Virus record (IMG/VR): IMGVR_UViG_3300042350_000115
Span: 1 to 33,083 of that record
Source: a virus
DNA: 33,083 nucleotides
Strand: one strand, 5' to 3'
The stretch's first letter is position 1. Each line of letters starts with the position of its first letter. The translations under genes were made by a program, and so were the position numbers. Positions 15,461 to 21,385 of this stretch are shown here, piece after piece. A model generated the notes under the pieces. It was not told where the DNA came from and did no database searches. It saw nothing but the letters and a program-made list of their open reading frames with translations.

Positions 15461-15546
15461 AAAAATTGCCTCACAAAATAAACAAATACTGACCAAAACG
15501 CTACCAAGTAAAAAGAAATCAATGTGCATATTGTTTTGTTACTCAT
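15457..15546 (-). CDS. 29-residue single-span membrane peptide
   Basis: The peptide starts MSNKTICTL and has one hydrophobic helix of about 20 residues (ISFYLVAFWSVFVYFV), then RQFL. Its ATG overlaps the stop of the nuclease gene (ATGA at 15543-15546) and its stop overlaps the NinB start (ATGA at 15457-15460). Two such overlaps on a 30-codon frame are unlikely by chance. The function is unknown. Confidence 0.62.
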   Translation of the reverse strand: MSNKTICTLISFYLVAFWSVFVYFVRQFL

Positions 15547-15809
15547 TTAATGACTCCAATCATGCGTAATGCGGCTTCTGGGCTGTCAATTCGCGCCAAG
15601 GTACTACCAGACCAATTTTCAAAGAAGTCGGCTTGTAAGCCCGTTAAACGCTTTTTAGACGTAGTTTTTATTTCAACCAAGAATGTGTGACCCCTGTGGC
15701 CAACCAAAAGGTCAACAGGCAAACCAATAATCCATACATAAGCACCCGCGGCTCTCAGGGCTGAAACAATCTGTTCCTGATTTGCGTCAACTCTTGCGGC
15801 TCGTCTCAT
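15543..15809 (-). CDS. VRR-NUC-type PD-(D/E)XK nuclease
   Basis: The 88-residue protein has the minimal VRR-NUC core: E12 in the first helix, D33 in LPVDLLVG, and E46-x-K48 in FLVEIKT, followed by a L-x-x-LQADFFENW helix. This is the metal-binding set of small phage nucleases related to Holliday-junction resolvases. It probably cuts branched or nicked DNA during replication or recombination. AGGA stands 6 bases before the ATG at 15809. It overlaps the upstream 63-residue frame by 23 bases and the micro-gene by ATGA. Confidence 0.85.
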   Translation of the reverse strand: MRRAARVDANQEQIVSALRAAGAYVWIIGLPVDLLVGHRGHTFLVEIKTTSKKRLTGLQADFFENWSGSTLARIDSPEAALRMIGVIK

Positions 15810-15978
15810 TTTTAATCCTGTTCATTCTTTGGCGTAGATCATCAGCGGCTGGCTGGCCGCGTCTCTTGGCAATGTCGGCTAGGGTCTGTTGCCACCAATA
15901 TTGGGCTTCTCCGCCACCCTCCTCCAGCGCTTTCTTTTTGAAGCGCCTGATCCATTCCATTGCTTCCGTTTGCCTCAT
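15787..15978 (-). CDS. small helical protein (DUF7696-like), 63 aa
   Basis: In this frame the protein from M at 15978 reads MRQTEAMEWIRRFKKKA, then a LADIAKRRGQPAADDLRQRMN core. The core fits the R-(R/K)-G-x-x-A-A-x-x-L-R-x-x-M pattern I recall from DUF7696-type phage proteins. An open frame extends upstream to 16068, but those extra residues lie opposite the conserved N-terminus of the other overlapping gene. A GGGAG stands only 3 bases before the 15978 ATG, so the exact start is uncertain. It overlaps the 78-residue gene in another frame. The function is unknown. Confidence 0.55.
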   Translation of the reverse strand: MRQTEAMEWIRRFKKKALEEGGGEAQYWWQQTLADIAKRRGQPAADDLRQRMNRIKNETSRKS

Positions 15979-16078
15979 AGTCTCCCGTAAGTTCAAGCGC
16001 TCTTGTGATGACAAAGTGGCTAAATTGCTGGCCTTCTCTGGCTCGGTCAAGAATTCTGTTTGCTTCATGGTGTGTCAT
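15842..16078 (-). CDS. small phage protein with T-R-A-L-x-L-T-G-D motif, 78 aa
   Basis: The ATG at 16078 overlaps the stop of the replication gene (ATGA). The N-terminal 35 residues (MTHHEANRILDRAREG, then FVITRALELTGDYE) follow a pattern I recognise from many small phage and prophage proteins of unknown role. The following 43 residues overlap the 63-residue frame and lack a clear pattern. Either both frames are translated, or the two conserved parts were once one protein joined by a frameshift near 15975. Confidence 0.58.
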   Translation of the reverse strand: MTHHEANRILDRAREGQQFSHFVITRALELTGDYEANGSNGMDQALQKESAGGGWRRSPILVATDPSRHCQETRPASR

Positions 16079-16854
16079 GCCTTTTTCCTCAATTCAGCCA
16101 TTTTCGCCAAAACATCAAGCGGAATAGGTACGGCCTTTTTGTCGTCAGCTTTAATCTTTTCCAATGCGGCATCAGGCTCATTCTTTGATGGAACTGTGAG
16201 CCTCACAATATCGTAAGGATTTTGTTTAGGTGCAGTAGTGCTTCTAACCCAATTGCGCCATGTCGCAAACCAATCCAGCTTGACACCCTTTTGACCAGCT
16301 TGGGAAATCCAATAATCCTTAAACTGGTCAAAGGTTTTCACCGGGCTAAGTTCTGGTCTTGTCTGTTGGCAAAACTGTTCCCATTCTTTTGTAAAACAAA
16401 AATCAGAGGCGAGGCGTGAGCCGCGCTTGTTCTTTTTCTTTTCTGTATCTGTATCTGTATCTGTATCTGTATCTGTATCTGTATCTGTATCTATAGCGTT
16501 ACTTGGGCGTTTCTGTAACGTTTCATCAACGTTACTTTCCTGTTTCTTTTTCTCTCTATGTCTTGCAACCCGCATGGTGCTTGAGTCTGAGACAAATTGA
16601 CGTTTATCCCAATTTAATAAATTCCATTGCTTATCAATAAAATTCTTGGCAATAAACAGTTGTTTAGTTTCCTCTAATTCGGCTGTGGATAACCTAAGTT
16701 GAAACGCAATTTCTGTTTCATGTAACGTTTCAAGAATTTCGCTACATCTAAGGCACAACAGCATGACATAACGTCTTTGCATTGCCTCAGAAAGCATTTG
16801 AATTTTTGGATCGTGCGCGAACTCTGAATAGAGTCTAAACCAAGGATTAGCCAT
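16075..16854 (-). CDS. replication initiation protein with winged-helix N-terminus
   Basis: The 259-residue protein starts at the ATG 16854, with GGA 8 bases upstream; the longer form needs a TTG. Residues ~1-85 look like a winged-helix domain (MANPWFRLYSEFAHDPKIQML is a common opening in phage replication proteins). A basic linker follows, then a pure (Asp-Thr)8 run at 122-137. Residues ~150-210 hold the FTKEWEQFCQQ ... FDQFKDYWISQA ... W-x-x-WRNWVRS block, the DnaT-like or lambda-O/P-like C-terminal helper domain. I infer that it binds the origin and recruits host helicase. No ATPase or primase motif is present. It is the second gene of the left early operon. Confidence 0.8.
   Translation of the reverse strand: MANPWFRLYSEFAHDPKIQMLSEAMQRRYVMLLCLRCSEILETLHETEIAFQLRLSTAELEETKQLFIAKNFIDKQWNLLNWDKRQFVSDSSTMRVARHREKKKQESNVDETLQKRPSNAIDTDTDTDTDTDTDTDTEKKKNKRGSRLASDFCFTKEWEQFCQQTRPELSPVKTFDQFKDYWISQAGQKGVKLDWFATWRNWVRSTTAPKQNPYDIVRLTVPSKNEPDAALEKIKADDKKAVPIPLDVLAKMAELRKKA
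16443..16490. repeat. hexanucleotide microsatellite, 8 copies of CTGTAT
   Basis: Eight perfect tandem copies of CTGTAT occur inside the replication gene. On the coding strand each copy encodes Asp-Thr, giving (DT)8 as a linker. Six-base slippage would change linker length without loss of frame. Confidence 0.97.
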
Positions 16855-16960
16855 AATTTTTCCACTTAAAAACCCACTTAAAAGAAACTGCGGCAGGGGA
16901 TTAGTGGGAACCCTTTTCAGAATGGGGATCAATCCATTCCTAGCCGTGTTTCAAAAAATC

Positions 16961-17116
16961 TTACTCTACAAACCATTGTGGACGCAACAACTTTAATTGC
17001 CATATTCTTGCTTTAGGAACAAATTTCCATTGAGCAACAGAGGGCTGTTTAATCCCTAATATTCGGGCTAGTTCACTCTGTGAGCCAGCCAATGCAATAA
17101 ACTTGTGTTTGTCCAT
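16961..17116 (-). CDS. Cro-like repressor, 51 aa
   Basis: The short protein has a helix-turn-helix at residues ~13-31: QSELARILGI, KQPSVAQWK. This lies within the P22 Cro-type pattern in which an S-Q-x-x-L-A-x-x-LGI helix is followed by a Q-x-x-V-x-x-WK recognition helix. The end (ARIWQLKLLRPQWF) also resembles small Cro-like proteins. No ribosome site precedes the ATG at 17116; instead a TATAGT -10 box ends 7 bases before it, so the mRNA is probably leaderless. A palindrome matching the right-hand operator covers the -10 and the ATG, so self-repression is likely. There is no separate CI-type gene. Confidence 0.85.
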   Translation of the reverse strand: MDKHKFIALAGSQSELARILGIKQPSVAQWKFVPKARIWQLKLLRPQWFVE

Positions 17117-17130
17117 AGGCTTGACTATAC
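17113..17130. promoter_or_regulatory. putative left operator over the Cro-like gene start
   Basis: CCATAGGCTTGACTATAC matches the right-hand palindrome at 14 of 18 positions. It overlaps the minus-strand -10 box (TATAGT at 17124-17129) and the start codon of the Cro-like gene. A protein bound here would block its own promoter. Confidence 0.6.
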
Positions 17131-17150
17131 CCCCATTTGCATAAAAGCAA
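17124..17150 (-). promoter_or_regulatory. left early promoter, leaderless
   Basis: The minus-strand -10 box TATAGT (5 of 6) lies at 17124-17129, with a weak -35 TTGCTT at 17145-17150 (15-base spacer). Transcription would start within a base or two of the ATG at 17116, giving a leaderless mRNA. Confidence 0.5.
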
Positions 17151-17179
17151 CATTAGGGTAAGTCCTTACAAAATACTTG

Positions 17180-17207
17180 TTGACTTATCTATAGGCTAGG
17201 CTATAGT
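17180..17207 (+). promoter_or_regulatory. right early promoter
   Basis: TTGACT (17180-17185) and TATAGT (17202-17207) are 16 bases apart, each 5 of 6 to consensus. The promoter faces the plus-strand operon, whose first ATG is at 17252. The palindrome at 17189-17206 covers the -10 box. Confidence 0.74.
17189..17206. promoter_or_regulatory. right operator, 18-bp near-perfect palindrome
   Basis: CTATAGGCTAGGCTATAG is symmetric in 16 of 18 positions. It lies across the -10 box of the right early promoter, the place expected for a Cro-type binding site. A related copy is at 17113-17130. A further imperfect palindrome, GTAAGTCCTTAC, is at 17158-17169 between the two. Confidence 0.72.
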
Positions 17208-17251
17208 TCACCCATGCCCTGAACTTCTTGGGGTCTTTTAAGGAAATCAAA

Positions 17252-17458
17252 ATGACATACACAGAATTAACTGCAAAGTTAATTGCAATTGAAAAAGCAA
17301 CTGGTTTGTACCTTTCAGACACTTGCGTTGATCGTGAGAATGCAACAAACCCAAATTGCGATAGGTCTTTGTTTGCAGTAGCAGTAAGTGCCGCTGGCGA
17401 AAGAGCTGAGGCCGCTGGTTACGACATCAATGTTTTGGTTGGCGCTCAAATTTATTAA
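17252..17458 (+). CDS. first gene of right early operon, unknown, 68 aa
   Basis: The protein begins MTYTELTAKLIAIEKATG and has two cysteines (in DTCVD and NPNCDRS) and an Ala-rich end. The ATG at 17252 has AAGGA 7 bases upstream; an in-frame TTG at 17228 is less likely. No domain is recognised. It is the first product made after the right early promoter, a position that in phages often encodes host-takeover or regulatory peptides. Confidence 0.7.
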   Translation: MTYTELTAKLIAIEKATGLYLSDTCVDRENATNPNCDRSLFAVAVSAAGERAEAAGYDINVLVGAQIY

Positions 17459-17465
17459 GCAAACC

Positions 17466-17738
17466 ATGACTGATTACAAACTCCACTATTACTTTGATGA
17501 CGTTGTGTCTTATGACAATGGCACAACGCTTGAAAACGTCAAGGTTGGCTATGACTACTACCCCGCAGAAATCAATATGCCGCATGACCACAACTCAGCG
17601 GAAATTTACGATGTGTTTATCTTTAACCTAAAAGGTGATGACATTTCTTGTGATCTGCCTTTATCCGAATTTCAACACATTATGTCTGAAACCAAAATTC
17701 ACCACGCTCGTATGCTGAAAGAACAAAATGAAATCTAA
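17466..17738 (+). CDS. unknown acidic early protein, 90 aa
   Basis: The protein starts MTDYKLHYYFDDVVSYDNG. It is rich in Asp, Tyr and His, with a MPHDHNSAEIYDVFIFNLKG middle that predicts as beta strands, then a helix. The start at 17466 is chosen because upstream residues in this frame lie opposite the preceding gene and look random. No clear ribosome site is seen, so it may rely on coupling. No family is recognised. Acidic, Tyr-rich early proteins can act as DNA mimics, but there is no direct support for that here. Confidence 0.62.
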   Translation: MTDYKLHYYFDDVVSYDNGTTLENVKVGYDYYPAEINMPHDHNSAEIYDVFIFNLKGDDISCDLPLSEFQHIMSETKIHHARMLKEQNEI

Positions 17739-17820
17739 GATTATCCAAACACTTATTGAATGCGTGTTGGCCATCATCATCTTTGGCGGCATTGGTGTAT
17801 TACTGGCTTGGAGGGGTTAA
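17728..17820 (+). CDS. 30-residue membrane peptide
   Basis: The frame encodes MKSKIIQTLIECVLAIIIFG followed by a short hydrophobic run and WRG. A basic N-terminus and one membrane span are evident. It overlaps the upstream gene by 11 bases, and its GGAGGGG end provides the ribosome site for the next gene. This supports a real, tightly packed gene. The role is unknown. Confidence 0.6.
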   Translation: MKSKIIQTLIECVLAIIIFGGIGVLLAWRG

Positions 17821-17822
17821 CC

Positions 17823-18008
17823 ATGCTTGAACTACTCAAAGATTACTTCCGCTTGCCATCAGCTAAAGAAATAGCCGCCAAGGAACTGGAATCAGCCCAA
17901 CGCAAGCTGTTAGACGCTCTCAGCGCTCAAGAATATGCAAGGCGCATGGCTGACTACCACTCAGACCGAATCAAACGCCTCACGGTTTATTTAAAGGAAG
18001 AAGCATGA
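17823..18008 (+). CDS. small helical protein, 61 aa
   Basis: The protein begins MLELLKDYFRLPSAKEIAAK and is a single long charged helix (ELESAQRKLLDALSAQEYA and onward) likely to form a coiled coil. GGAGGGG lies 6 bases upstream of the ATG at 17823, and its stop overlaps the ERF start (ATGA). Small helical proteins of this form are common beside phage recombination genes. The function is unknown. Confidence 0.72.
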   Translation: MLELLKDYFRLPSAKEIAAKELESAQRKLLDALSAQEYARRMADYHSDRIKRLTVYLKEEA

Positions 18009-18571
18009 AAAACGTAGCAACAGCATTTGTCAAAGCACAAAAAGAATTTGGGCCAGCTTTAAAGACTGCCACTAACGCAGGGTTTAAAAGCAATGGCAAA
18101 CCTAGCCGTTACGCTGATTTAACCTCTTGCATTGAGGCGGTCATAACTGCGCTGAACAACAATGGCATTGCATTGATTCAAAAGCCGCATGAATGCAACG
18201 ATGGCGTAATTATCCAAACCATCTTTTTGCATGAGTCTGGTGAAATGATTGAGGGCGGTATGCTTCATGTACCAGCTTCCAAACACGATGCCCACGGTTA
18301 TGGCTCGGCTTTGACTTATGCCCGTAGATATTCTTTGATGGCCACTTGTGGCATTTCTCAAGAAGATGACGATGGCAACGCGGCAAGTGGCAAGGTTGTT
18401 CCAAGTGTTAATGAAAACACTTTACTGGATCACTTTGCGGCCATTGAAGCGTCATCAACACATGATGAATTAAAAGCCAACTTTAAAACAGCATTGGCGG
18501 CTTGCAAAGGCAATGCAGACTTGCAGTTAAAGATTATTGAAGCCAAAGACAAAGCAAAGGCAAAATTATGA
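18005..18571 (+). CDS. erf: ERF-family single-strand annealing protein
   Basis: The 188-residue protein has the ERF core: a FGPALKTATN helix near residues 15-25, SRYADLTSCIEAV, GIALIQKP, then HDAHGYGSALTYARRYSL. The RR-Y signature and GSALTYARRYSL are typical of the family. P22 Erf (204) anneals complementary single strands and recircularises the infecting genome. The C-terminal ~60 residues are less conserved and may hold a helper-binding region. It overlaps the coiled-coil gene upstream and YqaJ downstream by ATGA each. It would work with the 5' exonuclease-like YqaJ and the SSB-like protein. Confidence 0.93.
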   Translation: MKNVATAFVKAQKEFGPALKTATNAGFKSNGKPSRYADLTSCIEAVITALNNNGIALIQKPHECNDGVIIQTIFLHESGEMIEGGMLHVPASKHDAHGYGSALTYARRYSLMATCGISQEDDDGNAASGKVVPSVNENTLLDHFAAIEASSTHDELKANFKTALAACKGNADLQLKIIEAKDKAKAKL

Positions 18572-19194
18572 TTGAAATGATTGAACAACGCTCGGACGCA
18601 TGGTTTGCGGCTCGTATTGGTAAAGTCACAGCATCCCGTGTGGCTGATGTACTTGCTAAAACGCAATCAGGCTATGCCGCAAGCCGGGCTAACTACATGG
18701 CTCAGTTGGTGTGTGAGCGCCTAACGGGGCAACGTGAAGAATTCTTTATTTCTTCAGCAATGCAACATGGCACAGACACAGAACCTCTTGCCAGAGCCGC
18801 TTATGAGTCGTTTAAAGACGTTTTAGTGGATGAAGTGGGGTTTGTACCACATCCCACAATTGAAATGGCTGGTGCGTCCCCTGACGGGCTTGTGGGGGAT
18901 GATGGTTTGTTAGAAATTAAATGTCCTAATACTGCCACGCACATTGAGACTTTGCTTAGTCAAACTGTGCCAAACAAATACAACACGCAAATGCAATTTC
19001 AAATGGCTTGCACAGACCGTAGCTGGTGTGATTTTGTCAGTTTTGACAATCGCCTACCAGCAGAACTTCAATTGTTTGTTAAACGTATCCCAAGGGACAA
19101 TATGTATATCAAACTGATGGAAGATGAAATCGTCAAATTCTTAAATGAACTTGATATAAAAATTGCTCAACTTATGAAAGTCAAAAATGTCTAA
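18568..19194 (+). CDS. YqaJ-type viral recombinase exonuclease
   Basis: This 208-residue protein has the YqaJ/lambda-exonuclease pattern. An N-terminal SDAWFAARIGKVTASR segment is followed by HGTDTEPLARAAYE (E72), GASPDGLVG (D106) and LLEIKCP (E116-x-K118), then a MQFQMACTDRSWCDFV helix. These make up the PD-(D/E)XK site. The enzyme resects double-strand ends to single strands for ERF to anneal. All key residues are present and the length is normal. It is overlapped by ERF upstream (ATGA) and by the SSB-like gene downstream (8 bases). Confidence 0.93.
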   Translation: MIEMIEQRSDAWFAARIGKVTASRVADVLAKTQSGYAASRANYMAQLVCERLTGQREEFFISSAMQHGTDTEPLARAAYESFKDVLVDEVGFVPHPTIEMAGASPDGLVGDDGLLEIKCPNTATHIETLLSQTVPNKYNTQMQFQMACTDRSWCDFVSFDNRLPAELQLFVKRIPRDNMYIKLMEDEIVKFLNELDIKIAQLMKVKNV

Positions 19195-19414
19195 AACTCT
19201 AAAAATTGTTAAAGCCTCTGTAGGTTCTTACACAGACAAAGACGGTAAAACAAAACACCGTTACCGCACAATTGGTAGCATTATTGAAACCAAAACTGGC
19301 GAAATGTTAGTGCTTGATTTGATGCCGTTTAAAGATTGGGATGGACGGGCATTTTTGAATGACCCAGAGGAAAGCTACAAAGGTCTGCCAAAAGACGATG
19401 ACATTGATTTTTGA
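19187..19414 (+). CDS. SSB-like protein with SSB-type acidic tip, 75 aa
   Basis: The protein starts MSKTLKIVKASVGSYTDKDG and predicts as a small beta-rich fold (RYRTIGSII, then TGEMLVLDLMPF, and WDGRAFLND). The spacing of the strands fits a short OB-type fold seen in small phage proteins next to recombination genes. The last six residues, DDDIDF, are nearly the DDDIPF tip by which E. coli SSB recruits host repair and replication proteins. Together with the ERF-YqaJ neighbours, this points to a compact single-strand-binding protein. DNA binding is inferred. No canonical full-length SSB (about 150-180 residues) is present in the genome. Confidence 0.62.
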   Translation: MSKTLKIVKASVGSYTDKDGKTKHRYRTIGSIIETKTGEMLVLDLMPFKDWDGRAFLNDPEESYKGLPKDDDIDF

Positions 19415-19431
19415 TTAACGGGGGGAACGCT

Positions 19432-19497
19432 GTGCAAAGGAAATTCCTAGCTTGCAGACGAACAGTTAGTACCCCCACCTTTAAGGAAACAACATGA
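19432..19497 (+). CDS. possible GTG-started 21-residue peptide before the winged-helix gene
   Basis: A frame from GTG at 19432 ends with a TGA that overlaps the next start (ATGA at 19494-19497). A GGGGGGAACGCT ribosome-like site precedes it. The peptide is basic (MQRKFLACRRTV...). The 79-base gap also has G and C runs (19421-19426 and 19472-19476) that could pair, so an RNA element is an alternative. Evidence is weak. Confidence 0.25.
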   Translation: MQRKFLACRRTVSTPTFKETT

Positions 19498-19817
19498 CAT
19501 TTAGCAAAGTATTTGAATCCATCTTTGGCTCAGAACCAAAATTCATGGCCAGAGCATCAGACCCACTCACCAGCATGGAAGCGGCTGAATCAATTGACTC
19601 TACACGGCTAGAGCAAATGGTTTATGAAGTGGTTGCCAAATATCCAAATGGATGCACTTCTGATGAAGTAATGGCGCATTTTCCCCACCACGGTGTTCAG
19701 ACCATTTCGCCTAGATTTGCGCCATTGATACGCAAAGGATTCATTGAGGATACAGGCGAAAAGCGCAAAGCTAAATCAGGACGTTCACAGCGTGTGATGA
19801 AAATAATTAAACAATGA
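19494..19817 (+). CDS. winged-helix DNA-binding protein, 107 aa
   Basis: After an N-terminal MTFSKVFESIFG helix comes MARASDPLTSMEAAESID, then a TRLEQMVYEVVAKYPNGCTSDEVMAHF helix-turn-helix and SPRFAPLIRKGFIEDTGEKRK, a recognition helix with wing. This RASDP-x-TS-x-x-A...SPRF-x-PL-x-x-KG-x-I pattern is known from many phage and plasmid winged-helix proteins of unknown role. AAGGA lies upstream of the ATG. It probably regulates early transcription or guides a DNA-processing complex. It overlaps the next gene by ATGA. Confidence 0.8.
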   Translation: MTFSKVFESIFGSEPKFMARASDPLTSMEAAESIDSTRLEQMVYEVVAKYPNGCTSDEVMAHFPHHGVQTISPRFAPLIRKGFIEDTGEKRKAKSGRSQRVMKIIKQ

Positions 19818-20014
19818 AACTTAAAATGACACCACTAAGCCTCAACAGCAATCAGCCCGTTCATAAATTACGATCTTGTAATAATTGTGATGAAATCAAA
19901 CCACCAGAGGGCGGTATTGACATGGGGCATAAGTGGATTTGCCAAGCGTGTTGGCTTTCTAGGAAAATAGGCAGACACCAAAGGGATAAAAATGACCAAA
20001 GACGATCTAATTAG
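19814..20014 (+). CDS. small zinc-binding protein, 66 aa
   Basis: The protein has SCNNCDEIKPPEGGI, then KWICQACW, giving two C-x2-C pairs about 18 residues apart, a zinc-ribbon-like fold. The tail is basic (SRKIGRHQRDK). It overlaps the winged-helix gene by ATGA and the 64-residue gene by 23 bases. Single small zinc proteins of this pattern are common in phage early regions. The function is unknown. Confidence 0.7.
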   Translation: MKLKMTPLSLNSNQPVHKLRSCNNCDEIKPPEGGIDMGHKWICQACWLSRKIGRHQRDKNDQRRSN

Positions 20015-20186
20015 TTTGCTACGCATGACAGGCGCTCAGGAAGCCTCTATAGACGCTGTATGCGCGGCTTATGACGCTGGTTGGAACGATGCCCTTGATG
20101 ATTACGCAGAACGCTTAAAACCGCTTCCTTTTGGCAAAGTCACAATTGACAGCTTCAGTATCTTTATTAAGGAAGCTAAGAAATAA
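19992..20186 (+). CDS. unknown protein, last gene of right early operon, 64 aa
   Basis: The protein begins MTKDDLISLLRMTGAQ and has a VCAAYDAGWNDALDDYAERL helix. The D-A-G-W-(N)-x-A-x-x-x-Y-A motif is frequent in small phage proteins. It meets the lysozyme gene head to head, with an 11-base overlap of 3' ends and no terminator between them. No function is known. Confidence 0.7.
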   Translation: MTKDDLISLLRMTGAQEASIDAVCAAYDAGWNDALDDYAERLKPLPFGKVTIDSFSIFIKEAKK

Positions 20187-20619
20187 GGAGGCACTCGGCA
20201 TCCCTGCGCTTTTTAAGTCCAGATAGAACTTTGCCGCCACCTTTGTTCCATAACTTCAATTGCTCTTTTGCGCCATCCCAATCCCCTGCGTTTATTTTAC
20301 GTTTGAGGGTTGAAGTCTGAAGTCTGCCTGTGCCTAAGTTATAGCAAAAATCAACGATGGCGTTGCACTTACGTTCATCGGTTGCAAGGATGGGGCAGTT
20401 GCGGAGTACACCCGGCAAATAGGTGTGTTCCAATTCCACCATCAACAACGCCCTTGCGGTAGGCTCATCCATAGGCGCATCTTGTAGGGTCACTTTGCGC
20501 CCGTCAGAATAGTAAGTTGAGCCATAACCAATGGTTGCAATTCCCGCAGGGCATAGGTAAGGCTTAGAAAAAAATCCCTCAAAATGGCGACAAAGGGATG
20601 CGGCCAATTCTAAGTTCAT
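20176..20619 (-). CDS. endolysin, GH24 lysozyme
   Basis: The 147-residue enzyme cleaves peptidoglycan at the end of infection. The catalytic triad pattern E-x8-C-x5-T is seen at E14, C23 and T29, followed by IGYGST; Cys in place of Asp is common in the P21/P22-like branch. CNAIVDFCYNLGTG and the C-terminal GLKKRRDAE match GH24 ends. The N-terminus (MNLELAASLCRHFEGF) is hydrophobic in part but not a clear signal-arrest-release segment, so export probably depends on the holin. It overlaps the holin-like gene by ATGA and is the last late gene. Confidence 0.93.
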   Translation of the reverse strand: MNLELAASLCRHFEGFFSKPYLCPAGIATIGYGSTYYSDGRKVTLQDAPMDEPTARALLMVELEHTYLPGVLRNCPILATDERKCNAIVDFCYNLGTGRLQTSTLKRKINAGDWDGAKEQLKLWNKGGGKVLSGLKKRRDAECLLIS

Positions 20620-21110
20620 ATTCCACGCTTTGCCAAAGTACGATCAAGAAACCAATAATTGATTGTTCCTGACAACAAGGCAGAAAAGTCAGGGGTCATC
20701 ATGGTTTTAAATACTTCAATAGCTGGTGCGCCAGCAAGCCAAGCATTCCAAGCAAACCACACATGAATGAATGACCAAACAAACAAAATCCAGTAAGTGA
20801 TCATAGGACGCACAGAAGCTGACAAGCTGGCTACCCATCCACCCGCGGCTTTAACCATCTCAGATTGCTGTGTAATGGCGTTGTTGAACGCATCCATTAC
20901 ACCTACGTCAATTGCGGCTTCACGTTGTGCGCCAATTTCAGCTAATTTTTGCTGACCACGTTGGGCTTCCAAATCGCATTGGAACTTGAACATATTTAGT
21001 TCATGCTGGCGCTCATTCTTTTTATCCAGCCATTTCAGCACTTCAGGGGCCATCCTAAAAATGCCACCAAAAATAGAACCTAATAAACCACCACTTAAAA
21101 CTTCAAACAT
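20616..21110 (-). CDS. putative holin (3TM GTA-type)
   Basis: The 164-residue protein has an amphipathic N-terminus (MFEVLSGGLLGSIFGGIF), a helical linker with many Gln and Glu, then two hydrophobic stretches around residues 105-125 and 130-160. The RPMITYWILFVWSFIHVWFA segment is typical of the GTA/3TM holin pattern, as is a C-terminal tryptophan-rich loop ending NYWFLDRTLAKRG. It lies directly before the lysozyme and overlaps it by ATGA, as expected for a holin. Membrane topology is inferred. Confidence 0.74.
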   Translation of the reverse strand: MFEVLSGGLLGSIFGGIFRMAPEVLKWLDKKNERQHELNMFKFQCDLEAQRGQQKLAEIGAQREAAIDVGVMDAFNNAITQQSEMVKAAGGWVASLSASVRPMITYWILFVWSFIHVWFAWNAWLAGAPAIEVFKTMMTPDFSALLSGTINYWFLDRTLAKRGI

Positions 21111-21112
21111 AG

Positions 21113-21385
21113 TTAGTCCTTACAAGATTTTGATTTGTCGTCATTTTGCATGAGTTTGATACCAGACAGGAATCCAATCATTCCTCCGATAAGAGTAGAA
21201 AAAGCGGGTGAAATCATTTTGAAAATTTCTGCGTTGTCCACTTCTTTGGCCCACAGACCCAACATAAAGCTGACCACCATGGCCAACACGGAGATACATA
21301 GGGTTGTGCTTACCATTAGCGTGACGTACAGCGTCAGCTTGTCTCTTGTGTCTGGTGACGTTTTGGGTGTTGGTTTCTTGGTCAT
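21113..21385 (-). CDS. two-span membrane protein in lysis cassette, 90 aa
   Basis: After a basic disordered N-terminus (residues 1-17) come two membrane spans (about 19-44 and 57-77, the latter with a GGMIGFLSGIKL motif) and a charged tail. Such small proteins occur beside holins and may be a second holin or antiholin. It ends 2 bases before the holin-like gene begins and overlaps the coiled-coil gene by ATGA. Confidence 0.68.
   Translation of the reverse strand: MTKKPTPKTSPDTRDKLTLYVTLMVSTTLCISVLAMVVSFMLGLWAKEVDNAEIFKMISPAFSTLIGGMIGFLSGIKLMQNDDKSKSCKD

Noticed and set aside
15461-15529. Hydrophobic 23-residue N-terminal extension of NinB
   Set aside because: NinB proteins lack it, a good ribosome site precedes 15460, and the same DNA encodes the 29-residue peptide in another frame.
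20160-20200. Terminator between the converging early and late operons
   Set aside because: The 3' ends overlap by 11 bases and no stem with a T run is visible.
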